Under the pieces are notes generated by a model, which saw nothing but the letters and a program-made list of their open reading frames with translations, searched no databases and had not been told where the DNA came from. Below are positions 25,514 to 34,641 of a DNA stretch of 64,000 bases, one piece after another. Origin of the DNA: Phreatobacter stygius (lineage in GTDB: Bacteria > Pseudomonadota > Alphaproteobacteria > Rhizobiales > Phreatobacteraceae); contig NZ_CP039690.1 of the NCBI RefSeq assembly GCF_005144885.1, positions 6,498,873 through 6,562,872 of the forward strand, read 5' to 3'. The position numbers and the translations under genes are program-made. Each line of letters begins with the position of its first letter. Position 1 is the stretch's first letter.

Positions 25514-26214
25514 TGGCCTGGAGCGACCGGTTTCAAGGGCGAGGGCGTCTCGCCCGCCAGGCGCTGACGGTTGGCGGCGTCGCGTTGACGCTGGCGGTGT
25601 CGGCGCAGCTCGCCGAAGCGCGTTTCGGTGGCTTCGGCGGCGGGCGGGGTGGCCATTTCAACATCGGCGGCGGCTTCAACGCGCCGCGTTTCGGCGGTGG
25701 CGGTTTTCGTCCCGGTGGTTTCGAACCCGGCGGGTTCCGCCCGGCATTCCACCCCGAGATGGGGTTTCACCCGGCCTTCCGGCCCGGCCATCCCTATGTC
25801 GGACCGGGGCCGGTCAGACCCAGTGGCTTGCGCCCGGGCCCGGTCCCAAGGCCTGGACCAGGGCCTCATCCGGGACCTGGACCAGGACCGCATCCCGGAC
25901 CAGGACCCGGGCCGCACCCGCCGGGGCCGCCACCCCCGCCGCCACTGCCGCCACGGCCATTGCCACCGCTACCACCGCCGCCGCTCTATCCCGGCTATTA
26001 TTGGGGCCCGGGTTACATGGGCGCGCCCTGGATCGCCGCCGGCGCGGCCGCGGCCACCGCGGTCGCGGTTGGCACGATGATCGCCACCTTGCCGCCGGCC
26101 TGCGCCAGGGAAGTGGTCAACGGCAGCACTTATGAGCTCTGCGGCGGCACCTGGTACCGGCCGACCTATTCCGGCAACCAGCTCGTTTATGTCGCCGTGG
26201 CGCCGCCGCGATAA
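25513..26214 (+). CDS. Secreted Gly/Pro-rich protein
   Basis: A 233-residue protein. A signal region (ALTVGGVALTLAVSAQLAEA) is followed by a glycine/phenylalanine-rich part (GGFGGGRGG, GGGGFRPGGF), a Pro-Gly-His repeat zone (GPGPHPGPGPGPHPGPG), a polyproline stretch and a hydrophobic helix (GAAAATAVAVGTMIATL). The C-terminus CGGTWYRPTYSGNQLVYVAV resembles a domain found at the end of many small secreted Hyphomicrobiales proteins. It is coupled to the DUF2092 gene by a TGATG overlap. It is likely a surface or periplasmic structural protein. Confidence 0.75.
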   Translation: MAWSDRFQGRGRLARQALTVGGVALTLAVSAQLAEARFGGFGGGRGGHFNIGGGFNAPRFGGGGFRPGGFEPGGFRPAFHPEMGFHPAFRPGHPYVGPGPVRPSGLRPGPVPRPGPGPHPGPGPGPHPGPGPGPHPPGPPPPPPLPPRPLPPLPPPPLYPGYYWGPGYMGAPWIAAGAAAATAVAVGTMIATLPPACAREVVNGSTYELCGGTWYRPTYSGNQLVYVAVAPPR

Positions 26215-26235
26215 GCGCTTTCATCGCAAGAAGCA

Positions 26236-26264
26236 GGGGCCGGTCTCGCCAGGAGACCGGCCCC
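26236..26264. terminator. Convergent terminator stem
   Basis: A 12-bp perfect stem GGGGCCGGTCTC/GAGACCGGCCCC with a 5-base loop lies between the rightward Gly/Pro-rich gene and the leftward FGE gene. No good T-run follows on either side (CTTCTT on the leftward side), so it may be a weak two-way terminator. Confidence 0.55.
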
Positions 26265-26308
26265 ATGTCTTGTCCGCCCATCGGATCGAAAGATCGGCGC
26301 TGATCGCG

Positions 26309-27340
26309 TCAGGCTTGGCGCTGCACGCAACGAAAGCCGACATGGCTGGTCGAGGTGTCGACCGGCTCGGCATGGCGGGCGGCCGGCCGGTAGCGGCGGC
26401 AATAGTTCGGCGCGCACAGATGCGAGCCGCCCTTGAGGACCTTGCGCGGGATGCGGATCTGCGGCTGGCGCGGATCGTAGCTCGCGGCCTCGGCGCCGCC
26501 GCGCGGGTTCTGCGGAATGCAGCAGGCCTTGCCGGCATCATCAGCGTGTTTCGGGCTGTACCAGTCGGCGGTCCACTCCCAGACATTGCCGATCATGTCG
26601 AGGACGCCATAACCATTGGCCGGGAAGGCGGTCACCGGTGAGGTCCGGTCATGGCCGTCATCGCCTCGATTTTCGTGCGGAAACAGGCCCTGCCAGGTAT
26701 TGGCCATATGCCGGCCGCCAGGCATGAACGCGTCGCCCCAGGCGAATTCCGCGCCATCAAGGCCGCCGCGGGCGGCGAACTCCCACTCGGCTTCGCTCGG
26801 CAGCTGCTTGCCCGCCCAGCGCGCATAAGCCTCGGCGTCGCAATAGGCGATATGGACGACCGGGTGCTCGTCGAGGCCGTCGAGGCTGCTGCCCGGTCCG
26901 GATGGCCGGCGCCAGTCGGCGCCGAAGGTGAAGCCCCACCAGCGGCTCCAGTCACGCAGGTCGACCGGTGCCGGCGGCTGATGGAACACCAGCGAACCCG
27001 CGCGCAGCATATGGGGCAGGGCGCCGGGATAGTCGCGCGGATCCGGCGCGATCTCGGCAAAGGTCACATAGCCGGTGGCCGCGACGAAGGCGTTGAACTG
27101 CCGGTTGGTCACCGGTGTCCGGTCGATCCAGAACCCGTCGACCCGCACCTGGTGCGCCGGGGATTCTTCCGGATAATGCGTATCCGACCCCATGCGGAAC
27201 GAACCGGCTGAGATCCAGACCATGCCGGCGTCGGCCGGCATCATCGTTTGCGCCGATGCCGGAAGCGCGCAGCCGCACGACTTCACATCGCCCGAAACGG
27301 GGTCAGCCAGGGCGCCGGCCGGAAATTGCGCGTCCATCAT
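26309..27340 (-). CDS. Formylglycine-generating enzyme (SUMF1 family)
   Basis: A 343-residue FGE-sulfatase domain protein that oxidises the sulfatase active-site Cys to formylglycine. Family blocks are MVWISAGSFRMGSDTHYPEESPAH, WIDRTPVTNRQF, QLPSEAEWEFAARGG and GNVWEWTADWY. The two catalytic cysteines are present in LCAPNYCRRYRP (about residues 309 and 314), separating it from non-catalytic FGE-fold proteins. There is no clear export signal, consistent with acting in the cytoplasm before Tat export of the sulfatase encoded at 21764-23479. GGGAG precedes the ATG at 27340; a second ATG follows directly. Confidence 0.92.
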   Translation of the reverse strand: MMDAQFPAGALADPVSGDVKSCGCALPASAQTMMPADAGMVWISAGSFRMGSDTHYPEESPAHQVRVDGFWIDRTPVTNRQFNAFVAATGYVTFAEIAPDPRDYPGALPHMLRAGSLVFHQPPAPVDLRDWSRWWGFTFGADWRRPSGPGSSLDGLDEHPVVHIAYCDAEAYARWAGKQLPSEAEWEFAARGGLDGAEFAWGDAFMPGGRHMANTWQGLFPHENRGDDGHDRTSPVTAFPANGYGVLDMIGNVWEWTADWYSPKHADDAGKACCIPQNPRGGAEAASYDPRQPQIRIPRKVLKGGSHLCAPNYCRRYRPAARHAEPVDTSTSHVGFRCVQRQA

Positions 27341-27385
27341 GATCTCCCGCATGCTGGCTCGAAGCCGGCCGAACCCGACGATTCA

Positions 27386-27712
27386 TCAGTCAAAGAACAG
27401 CCCGCCCGGCTCGCCGATCGCCTGGATGTCCATGACACAGGGAATTGCCACGGCTCGAAAGCTCGGCGGATCGACAATGTGGGTCAGGCCGCAGGTCAGT
27501 CCGACCACCGGCGCGGCACAGCGATCCGCGCAGAACCGATCGGCGGACCTGGGCCAGACCGGCCGCTGCGGGCCGCTCGTCCGAGCCTCGGGCGAAGCGG
27601 CGAAAGTCGCCGATGGACTGTTGGTTTCAACCGATCCAGCCGACGCAGGGGCGGCCGGGATCAGCAGGAACACGGCCGACAGGACCGCGATCGACGTTCG
27701 GGACAGAACCAT
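27386..27712 (-). CDS. Secreted hypothetical protein
   Basis: Not recognised. The 108-residue product has a signal peptide (MVLSRTSIAVLSAVFLLIPAAPASA) and a mature part with four cysteines (DRFCADRCAAP, LTCGLTHIV, AIPCVMDI), suggesting disulfides in the periplasm. GAGG precedes the ATG. It lies upstream of the FGE gene on the same strand, separated by 45 bases, so co-transcription is possible. Confidence 0.5.
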   Translation of the reverse strand: MVLSRTSIAVLSAVFLLIPAAPASAGSVETNSPSATFAASPEARTSGPQRPVWPRSADRFCADRCAAPVVGLTCGLTHIVDPPSFRAVAIPCVMDIQAIGEPGGLFFD

Positions 27713-27988
27713 GTCACCGCCTCGGGTATGAACACCGGAGCCATCAGGGCACCGACCAGGCCGGCGGGCTATCGGGTCCAGGCCTCGTCCGCCCCCAGGG
27801 TCATTGCCCCGATCTTGCCGGGGATCTGCCTGAGCCGAAGCGGACAGCACCCGTGCCAGCTCGCCTCGGGCCTGGACGCCAGGACAAGAGGAGGCCGCCT
27901 TGCGACGGCCTCCACAGTTGGGAGCATCCCAGGTCGGGATTGGGGGGAGGTGCCGCCAGCTCCTGAAGCATGCGCCGGCGAGGTCAGG

Positions 27989-28246
27989 TCAGCGACGACC
28001 GGGAATGGTGCCGCCATTGGCGACGCAGGACTGGTAGAGCATGGTGCGGCTCTCGGCGATGCCGGTGTCCTCGCGGGAACCGGGAACGGCCTCGACCACA
28101 TCATGCATGCATTTGGATTGAATCACCGCATTCGACCGGTTCGGCACCGTTGCCGACTGGGCGTTGGCGGCACCGGCAAACAGCAGGGTGGCGCCGACGG
28201 ATGCGAGCGTGAATGCCGAAATCGAGGTGAAAGTCAGGCGAGCCAT
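27989..28246 (-). CDS. Small secreted protein with RTxLYxSCxANGG C-terminus
   Basis: An 85-residue product with a signal peptide (residues 1-29, ending ANAQ) and two cysteines. Its end GIAESRTMLYQSCVANGGTIP matches the end of the lipoprotein encoded at 41685-41927 (GVQEQRTALYRSCMANGG), so these are paralogues. AGAGGAG precedes the ATG. A GGGGAAACCC element lies about 105 bases upstream. A hairpin GGAGGCCG/CGGCCTCC (27890-27913) downstream may end the transcript. The function is unknown. Confidence 0.65.
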   Translation of the reverse strand: MARLTFTSISAFTLASVGATLLFAGAANAQSATVPNRSNAVIQSKCMHDVVEAVPGSREDTGIAESRTMLYQSCVANGGTIPGRR

Positions 28247-28413
28247 GTGGTGCTCCTCTTGGGGTTGGCGGGACCAATGAAGCGCTGGAGCCGGTTCACA
28301 TCGATCAGGCGATGCACTGAAGCGCCGGAGAATATTCCCGGGGCAGTTTCAGGGGAAACCCTGAGGCCGGCGTCGTTGCCGAATTGACCCGTGCCGGAGC
28401 CCGGCCCGGCCGT

Positions 28414-30768
28414 TCAATGTCCGACCGGAATGGAGGCGCGCACCATGGTGCCCTTGCCGGCGCGGCGGCGGATCGTCAGCTTTCCGCCGAGCTGGACGAC
28501 GCGGGCCTTCATGCCGGGGAGCCCGACGCCCAGTCCCGCATGGGCCTCGCCCTGCGGGTCGAAGGGAATGCCTATGCCGTCATCGAAAATATCCAGCACG
28601 AGCCAGTTGCCCTGGTCGCGCAGCCGGACGACGGCTTTCGACGCGCCAGCATGCTTGAGCACGTTGGTGAGCGCTTCCTGGGCGATCCGCATCATGGCGA
28701 TCGCGGTGTCCTCGGCGAGCCTGGTGGCGCGCGAATTGGTGCGGAAATCGACCGCAAGTCCGGTGCGCGCCGAATAACCCGTGACGAAGCGGTCGAGCGC
28801 CGACATCAGGTCGCCATGCTCGAGCGCCGGCGGGTGCAGGAGATAGCTCAGCACCCGGACCTCCTGCTGGGCATCCTTCAGCGCGGTGCGGATATCCTCC
28901 ATGATGTTGCGGGTCTGCGCGTCGGCCGGCAGCTTGTCGCGCAGGCCGGCGAGGCCCAGTTGAATGCCGATCAGATGTTGCGCGGTGGAGTCGTGCAGCT
29001 CGCGTGCGATCCGGCGGCGTTCGGCGTCCTGGGTTTCGAGCAATTGCGCCGACAGCGTGCGCAGCTCCGCGTCGCGCCGGAAGATCTCGGTCACGTCCTC
29101 ATGGGTCACCACGATATGCTCGGCATTGCCGACGGCGAAGCGCGTCGCCTTGACCAGCAGCCACAACGGATGGTCGGCGAGCTTGAGCAGGGTCTCGAAC
29201 CGTTCGCTCCGGCCCGCGAGGATATCGCCGACATGGCGCTGCAGGGCGCCGGCGAGATCGAGGCCGACAGCGCCGCGGATCCAGGTCGAGAGATAGGCGT
29301 GACCGACCCCGGAGCCCTTTTGCGTGGAGCCGCGGCCTTCGCCCATGACGCGCCAGGCGCGGTTGACCGCAATGATCTTGCCGTCGTGATCGATGATCGC
29401 GATGGCCGCGGCCAAGGCATCGATGGTCGACTGCAGGAAGGTCGTCTGGTCCTGTTTCTGCTGTTCGGCCTGCTTGCGGTCGGTGATGTCGTGGAACAGG
29501 ATCCCGACGCCCTTGGCGGTCGGATAGACGTTCAATTCGATCCACCGGTCGGCCACGAAGGCGGACCGCCGGGCGATCCGTGTCGGCCGTTGCAGCTGGA
29601 CCGCACGCTCGATCGTCCGAGCGAAAGCATCGCGCCGGCCAAGGATATCGAAATATTTCTGGCCCCTGAGATGGGCTTCCGACACGCCGAACCATTCGGT
29701 TGCCGGACCGCTGACTTCGGTGATCCTGAGCTCCGGATCGAGGCCGATGAAACAATCGCCGACCGCGAAGAGAATCGCCTCGAGCCGCCCCTGGGTGGCC
29801 CGGGCGGCTTCTTCCGCCGCCTTCAGGTCGTGAATATTGATGGCAACCCCGAACAGGCGCTCGATCTCGCCGCGCTCGTCGCGGACGATCTGGCCCTTGT
29901 TGGAGAACCAGAGATATTCGCCGTCGGCGCGCCGGATCCTGAGTTCGTGCGCGAATTCACCGGTTGTCTCGGCTTGGCTCGCCTCGAGAAACCCGATGTC
30001 GTCGGGATGCACCACGGCATGCCGGAGCTCGTCGCAGCTCAGCCCGGCGGGCATGCCGGTAAAGTCCTGGAAACTGCGGTTGATGAAGAAGCTGTCGTCG
30101 CTCGTTTCCAGCAGATAGAGCATGTCCGGGATCGTATCGGCGACGAGGCGGAAGCGGCTTTCGCTCGCCTGCAGCTCGGTCACGTCGTGGCCACTGCCGA
30201 GCAGGGCGATCACCCGGCTGTGGTCGGCATTCCACAGCGGTACCAGCACCATCTGCAGCACCAGCGGCGGCGCGCCGGCGAAATCATAGACCTGCTGGTA
30301 ACGGATCGGCCTGCCGGCTTCGACACATTGGCGAAACCGCGCCACGACCTGATCGGCCAGCGCCGGCTCCAGGCACTGGTGCGGCTCGCGGCCGGCAATG
30401 GCTGACGACCGGATGCCCGAGCGCCGTTCCTGAGCCGGGTTCATGCCCTCATAGATGAAGCGGCCGTCGGCCTCGACCCGGACGGCGAACAGGCTCTCGG
30501 CTGAATTCTCCCAATAGAGCCCATAACGCAGCCCCCAGTCGGCCATCGCCTGCTCCGCGTCATCGGAGGTCTCGACGCGCCCCATGATGGCGCCGCCGCC
30601 GAGCCAGGTGGCAATCAGGACTTTCGCCTCCAGCAGGGGGAAGGGCGCCAATGCCACGGGCTGCTCCAGCGTAGCGGGCAGGCCGAGCGATTGAAACACC
30701 AGACCCGCGGCCAGCGCACTGGCGGCCAGGACCAGGCCCCCGATCATGATCGAAAGGCGCACTTGCAC
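28414..30768 (-). CDS. Multi-PAS NarL-type sensor histidine kinase
   Basis: A 784-residue kinase. One N-terminal membrane helix (MIGGLVLAASALAAGLVF) is followed by about four PAS modules (roughly residues 65-190, 195-315, 325-435, 445-565), the HisKA_3 box with the phosphorylated His in RRRIARELHDSTAQHLIGIQ (near residue 600) and the HATPase region NVLKHAGASKAVVRLRD, DDGIGIPF and GLGVGLPGMKARV. I chose the GTG at 30768 because GGAAGGGG lies just upstream. HisKA_3 kinases phosphorylate NarL/LuxR-type regulators, and two such regulators (14218, 36092) lie in this region. A GGGAAACCC element lies 32 bases upstream. Confidence 0.9.
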   Translation of the reverse strand: MQVRLSIMIGGLVLAASALAAGLVFQSLGLPATLEQPVALAPFPLLEAKVLIATWLGGGAIMGRVETSDDAEQAMADWGLRYGLYWENSAESLFAVRVEADGRFIYEGMNPAQERRSGIRSSAIAGREPHQCLEPALADQVVARFRQCVEAGRPIRYQQVYDFAGAPPLVLQMVLVPLWNADHSRVIALLGSGHDVTELQASESRFRLVADTIPDMLYLLETSDDSFFINRSFQDFTGMPAGLSCDELRHAVVHPDDIGFLEASQAETTGEFAHELRIRRADGEYLWFSNKGQIVRDERGEIERLFGVAINIHDLKAAEEAARATQGRLEAILFAVGDCFIGLDPELRITEVSGPATEWFGVSEAHLRGQKYFDILGRRDAFARTIERAVQLQRPTRIARRSAFVADRWIELNVYPTAKGVGILFHDITDRKQAEQQKQDQTTFLQSTIDALAAAIAIIDHDGKIIAVNRAWRVMGEGRGSTQKGSGVGHAYLSTWIRGAVGLDLAGALQRHVGDILAGRSERFETLLKLADHPLWLLVKATRFAVGNAEHIVVTHEDVTEIFRRDAELRTLSAQLLETQDAERRRIARELHDSTAQHLIGIQLGLAGLRDKLPADAQTRNIMEDIRTALKDAQQEVRVLSYLLHPPALEHGDLMSALDRFVTGYSARTGLAVDFRTNSRATRLAEDTAIAMMRIAQEALTNVLKHAGASKAVVRLRDQGNWLVLDIFDDGIGIPFDPQGEAHAGLGVGLPGMKARVVQLGGKLTIRRRAGKGTMVRASIPVGH

Positions 30769-31211
30769 AGGCTCGCCCCTTCCATCTGACAATTGCTGCG
30801 GGAAACCCTCGTTATGGCGATCGCGAACAAAGCCGGCTCGGGTACAAATCATACCTGAGATTGCCCGTCGCAGAACCCCTGGTCAACAATTGCACGTAGC
30901 AATTGCTCGAAATGCACTCAAAAATACCGAGTATTCATTAGAATTTTTGGATAGTTTTAAGTTATGACTACTTTGATGCCGTTGCCGCCCCGATGAGGCA
31001 GACCCAAAACGCTCTTGAGGATGCCTCGGTCAGGTCTGCGACGGCGCGCGGGGTGTTGCGACCGAGCCGACACGATGAATCATCGCTTGGTCTGGTGGGT
31101 CGCGTTCAAGCATACGCCCGGCGCGGCGCGGCGTCATCCCCGGGAGGAGCCCGAAGCGGGACGCCCCCGAGACCGCCGGGACCACGACCGAACCCAGACC
31201 GGCCGACAAGC
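30769..31211. promoter_or_regulatory. Intergenic region upstream of the kinase gene
   Basis: A 443-base gap. It holds GGGAAACCC (30800-30808) near the kinase start and a strongly AT-rich part at about 30870-30975 (AGTATTCATTAGAATTTTTG) likely to contain promoters. The rest, 30990-31211, is GC-rich with no credible gene and lies past the end of the leftward DUF1254 gene. Confidence 0.45.
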
Positions 31212-32645
31212 CTATTCGACCGGTTGCAGCGGCGGGCGGATCCACGCGCCGGAAATCAGCTCCGGCTTCGGTTCATAGACCCGCAGGACCAGATAGAACG
31301 GCCCGTTCGGCGCCGGCAGCCAGTTGCTCTCTTCCGCCGCTCCCGGCGACTGCTGCTGGATATGGAGCGTCAGGCTGCCGTCCGCGGCAGTCTTCAATTG
31401 CGGCAGCATGGGCGAGTTGATCAGGTAACGGTTGAGCGGGTTGTCGACCAGCAACTGGGTCTTGCCGTCATAGAGGGTCAGGGACCAGAAGGCATTGGCC
31501 GGCGGCAATCTGTCCTTTTCGAAACGCAGCATGTAGCGGCGCTGCGCGGCATTGGCCGGCGCGCCGTTGCGATCAACGAAATAGCCGAGATAGAGCGCCT
31601 CTTCGCGTGAATTGCCGAAGATGCCGAGCTTCGCGCCGGCATAACGGTAGAGATAATTGTTGTTCAGGAAGGCGCGGGTCCCGAACATCTCGCCGCTGCT
31701 GACCTTGGCGGTGTCGAGCTCAGTCGCCTTGAACGTCTCGTACGCCTTGATGCCGTCGGCTATGCCGCCTTCCAGCGCCTGGCGCGTCTCGGCCGACAGC
31801 GCCGTCTCGTCGAAGCCGAAGCCGAGGCCGGCGCCGACGCCGATCCTGGCGAAGCGGGCCATCAACGCGGTTTCGCTCGGGTCGGTCGGCGCCAGGCTCA
31901 TGAGAAAATTCATGTAGCGGAAGATCGCCGGCGTCTGCGACATGGTCGCGAGTTCCGGCTTCGGCCAGTTCAAGGCCGGCGCGGGGGCAGGAGCCGGTTG
32001 ATTGAGGAAGGCGCTCAGCGGCTGAACCCGATACGTGCCCTGGATACGCTTGACGTTGTCGAGGTCATCCGCGCCGAACAGCTGGGTGCGATAGAGCGCA
32101 TAGGCGATCTCGGTCTCGCAACGCACCACCGCGCTGACCCCGGCCGGCGTCTGGCCTTGCCATTTCGGACCGGCGACCAGGAAATTGCCGGCCTTGGCGC
32201 CGGTCGTGCGCTGACCGAGATAGGCGAAGTTCTGGGTGTAGAGATCGATCAACTGGACCGACAGATAACGTTTCGGGTCGATATCCGGCAGCGTCAGCAC
32301 CACCGGCTCGGCGCGCAGGTCCATCCAGATGAAGGAATAGGGCGTATCCGAATTCGGCGTGACGAAGGCGGTATCCCTCGGTGTGAAGACATTGGCGGTA
32401 TTGCTGATCTGGTTGAAGGGCGCCTTGAAGTTGGGGCTCTCGCGATCGATCGCCTGGGTGTAGAGCGTCTTGTAGCTCTCGACCATCGGGAAGCCGTAGA
32501 GATAGGCCTCCTTGGCAATGGTGCGGGCCTCCGCCGCGGGGACGGCCTGGGCATGAGGCGATCCCGGCTCCACGATCAGCGCGACGCCGATGGCGGTCGC
32601 CGGCAGCATGGCGCGACGGGTCAGGTTAGGGCCGGTGACGGGCAT
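31212..32645 (-). CDS. DUF1254/DUF1214 exported protein
   Basis: A 477-residue protein with a Tat-like signal (LTRRAMLPATAIGVALIV, cleavage near HAQA). The DUF1254 domain (about residues 40-170) shows AYLYGFPMVESYKTLY and TPNSDTPYSFIWMDLRAEPVVLTLPDI. The C-terminal DUF1214 domain (about residues 370-475) shows FWSLTLYDGKTQLLVDNPLNRYLI and SNWLPAPNGPFYLVLRVYEPKP. AGGAG precedes the ATG at 32645. It is the third gene of a DUF3302-HlyD-DUF1254 cassette. Periplasmic; the activity is unknown. Confidence 0.9.
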   Translation of the reverse strand: MPVTGPNLTRRAMLPATAIGVALIVEPGSPHAQAVPAAEARTIAKEAYLYGFPMVESYKTLYTQAIDRESPNFKAPFNQISNTANVFTPRDTAFVTPNSDTPYSFIWMDLRAEPVVLTLPDIDPKRYLSVQLIDLYTQNFAYLGQRTTGAKAGNFLVAGPKWQGQTPAGVSAVVRCETEIAYALYRTQLFGADDLDNVKRIQGTYRVQPLSAFLNQPAPAPAPALNWPKPELATMSQTPAIFRYMNFLMSLAPTDPSETALMARFARIGVGAGLGFGFDETALSAETRQALEGGIADGIKAYETFKATELDTAKVSSGEMFGTRAFLNNNYLYRYAGAKLGIFGNSREEALYLGYFVDRNGAPANAAQRRYMLRFEKDRLPPANAFWSLTLYDGKTQLLVDNPLNRYLINSPMLPQLKTAADGSLTLHIQQQSPGAAEESNWLPAPNGPFYLVLRVYEPKPELISGAWIRPPLQPVE

Positions 32646-32815
32646 CTCGCACTCCTGAATCTGGCTGGCGCCCGCGGTTCCGGCATTGCCATCGCGACGA
32701 TGGTCTGGGCCTGCGGGACCTGTCGGCATGCGAGCTGCTTTCAGGATGCTCTGCGCTGGAGGCGGCAGAAGCCATCCGGCAAAACCCCGAAAAAAGCGCA
32801 AGGGGTTTCACCGCC

Positions 32816-33964
32816 TCAGAACACCAGATAATTGAGCCAGCTCTTCATGCGCAGAAGGATCTGCCGGATGATCGCGACATGTTCGAAGCGCCCCGAATAG
32901 ACCGCGACCTGGCCGATCGCACCGGCCGGGAGATTGGCCCCTCGCGGCAGGTCCAGCACTTTGATGATGACCTGTGCCCGCCCTGGCGTCCGGGCCCGGT
33001 CCTCGACCGACAGCAAGCCGCCGCCGGGTTGGAACTGGCCTTGCGGAATGGTGTCGAGCACCCGCTCGACGACGCCTTGAAAGATGCGCCCGGGAAAGGC
33101 GTCGAAGGCGATCTCGGCCTTGTCCTGCGGGCTCAGCCGCTGCAGCACGGCCTGCGGAAAGGCGGCGACGAAGAACTGCCTGTCGGTATTGACATAGACC
33201 ATGGCCGGCATGAACGGGAACGGCACGGTGACCATGCCGGGCTGCAACGCCACCTGGGTGACGAAGCCATTGGTCGGCGCCCGGACGGTGGCCTGTTCCA
33301 GTTCGAACTCGGCCTTGCGCAGGGCGGCTTCGGCGGTTGCGACAGAGGTGTTCTCGCCGTTGATCTGCGAGGCGAGGGCGAGCCTTGCCCGCTCGGCCTG
33401 CGCCTGGGCGACCGTCAGCGCCGCCTCGGCCACCAGATATTCGCCCCGCCGGTTCTGTTCGTCCAGTTCGGTGAAGGGCGAAGCCCGGCCGGTCTGGCGC
33501 GCCGTCGCATTGCCGTCGCGATAACGTTCATAGGCCTGTTTGCTGCGGTCGCGGGCAGCCGCCGCCTCGGTGACGGCCGCCGATGCCGCATCCAGCCCGG
33601 CCTTCATTTCGCGCACGCCCTGTTCGGCCTCGGCCAGCGCGGCGCGACGGTGGTCGACGGCATATTGAAACGGCCGCGGATCGAGCCGGAACAACACATC
33701 GCCCGTCTTCAGCGGCATGTTGGCCTCGACCGGCACTTCAATCACCCGGCCTTGCACGGCCGACGTCATCGGCGTGGTCGAGAACACGATGCGTGCCTCG
33801 TCGGTGAACGGGTGATTGTAGTTGATCAGCGCGAGCACCCCGCCGACGATCGCGACGCCGCCGAGCCCGGCCGTGGTCAGTGTCCACTCATTGGCCGCTA
33901 TGCGCAGGAGTTTGAAAGCGCCGATGCACAGGGCGACATAGGTCAGGATGAGCAGCGTGGTCAT
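32816..33964 (-). CDS. HlyD-family membrane fusion protein (cassette 1)
   Basis: A 382-residue protein. Two N-terminal membrane helices (MTTLLILTYVALCIGAF and GLGGVAIVGGVLALI) are followed by the lipoyl half AVQGRVIEVPVEANMPLKTGDVLFRLDP, a long coiled-coil hairpin (about residues 105-215), the second lipoyl half EQATVRAPTNGFVTQVALQPG and the beta-barrel. It is anchored in the inner membrane and projects into the periplasm. Its ATG overlaps the DUF3302 stop (ATGA), the pairing known for E. coli YiaV/YiaW. No ABC, MFS or RND pump subunit is adjacent, so its partner is unknown. Confidence 0.87.
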   Translation of the reverse strand: MTTLLILTYVALCIGAFKLLRIAANEWTLTTAGLGGVAIVGGVLALINYNHPFTDEARIVFSTTPMTSAVQGRVIEVPVEANMPLKTGDVLFRLDPRPFQYAVDHRRAALAEAEQGVREMKAGLDAASAAVTEAAAARDRSKQAYERYRDGNATARQTGRASPFTELDEQNRRGEYLVAEAALTVAQAQAERARLALASQINGENTSVATAEAALRKAEFELEQATVRAPTNGFVTQVALQPGMVTVPFPFMPAMVYVNTDRQFFVAAFPQAVLQRLSPQDKAEIAFDAFPGRIFQGVVERVLDTIPQGQFQPGGGLLSVEDRARTPGRAQVIIKVLDLPRGANLPAGAIGQVAVYSGRFEHVAIIRQILLRMKSWLNYLVF

Positions 33965-34338
33965 GCCGAAGCCTTCGGCGCCGACCGCTGTTCGAGAACC
34001 AAGTCCCGCTGTTCGAGAACCAAGTCCCGCTGTTCGAGCACCAGGACCCGCCGTTCGAGTGCGGCGATGGTGGCGGCCGGACCCGCCGGCGCGGCTTCAT
34101 CGCCAGCCGCAATCCCCCAGCCCCGATCCGGGCGATAGGCCATGGCCCAGATCCACAGGAACGGCCAGATCACATGCAGGGTGAACAGGCTGACCCAGCC
34201 GGCGACCTGAATGGCATCCTGCTGCGGGTGATGGCGCGCGCGGGCCAGGCGATAGGGAATGTCGTGGATGGCGATGATGCCGTAGACGAGCGCAACCGCG
34301 ACCAGCACCAGAATGACGAGAGCGACATAGTCCAGCAT
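33961..34338 (-). CDS. DUF3302 membrane protein (YiaW-like, cassette 1)
   Basis: A 125-residue inner-membrane protein. Helix 1 is DYVALVILVLVAVALVYGIIAI, then the conserved cytoplasmic loop DIPYRLARARHHPQQDAIQVAGW, then helix 2 VSLFTLHVIWPFLWIWAMAY. The C-terminus is a short coiled coil with heptad-like repeats LVLEQRD encoded by a tandem DNA repeat. It is translationally coupled to the HlyD gene. The ATG at 34338 is chosen at the natural family start MLDYVAL. Confidence 0.85.
   Translation of the reverse strand: MLDYVALVILVLVAVALVYGIIAIHDIPYRLARARHHPQQDAIQVAGWVSLFTLHVIWPFLWIWAMAYRPDRGWGIAAGDEAAPAGPAATIAALERRVLVLEQRDLVLEQRDLVLEQRSAPKASA
33988..34050. repeat. Tandem 21-bp repeat, three units
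   Basis: Three 21-base units (CTGTTCGAGAACCAAGTCCCG twice, the third slightly changed) lie inside the DUF3302 gene and encode LEQRDLV repeats of its C-terminal coiled coil. A degenerate fourth unit follows. Copy number could vary between strains. Confidence 0.85.
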
Positions 34339-34641
34339 CGGCCCTGCTCGTTCTGATGGCCGGGACCCGGCCCGACGCGCGACTGCGTCAACCGAAACAG
34401 CAGCGCCCTGGCGTTGCCCGCCAGGCTCCGTGGTTTCGGCCGTTGCGGTCTCAACGATCGTGATTGTCGGGATGCCGGCCGCTTTCACAATCAGGCAAGA
34501 CCAGCGCCGCGGCGGTGGTAAATCACCTGAGGCGGAAGCGGCGAGGCCCCCGACGGGACAGGGCCCGGGGCCGCCATCAGCCGTTCAGCGGCGCGCCGGC
34601 CCGAATGGCGCGGGGATCGATGCGGGCCTCGGCCCGCAGCG
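34339..34641. other. Intergenic region upstream of DUF3302 cassette 1
   Basis: A 303-base gap between the SphA-like gene and the DUF3302 gene, both leftward. It holds a dyad GGTGGTAAATCACC (34514-34527) and GC-rich palindromic bits (GGGCCCGGGGCC), but no credible gene. It probably holds the cassette promoter. Confidence 0.4.
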
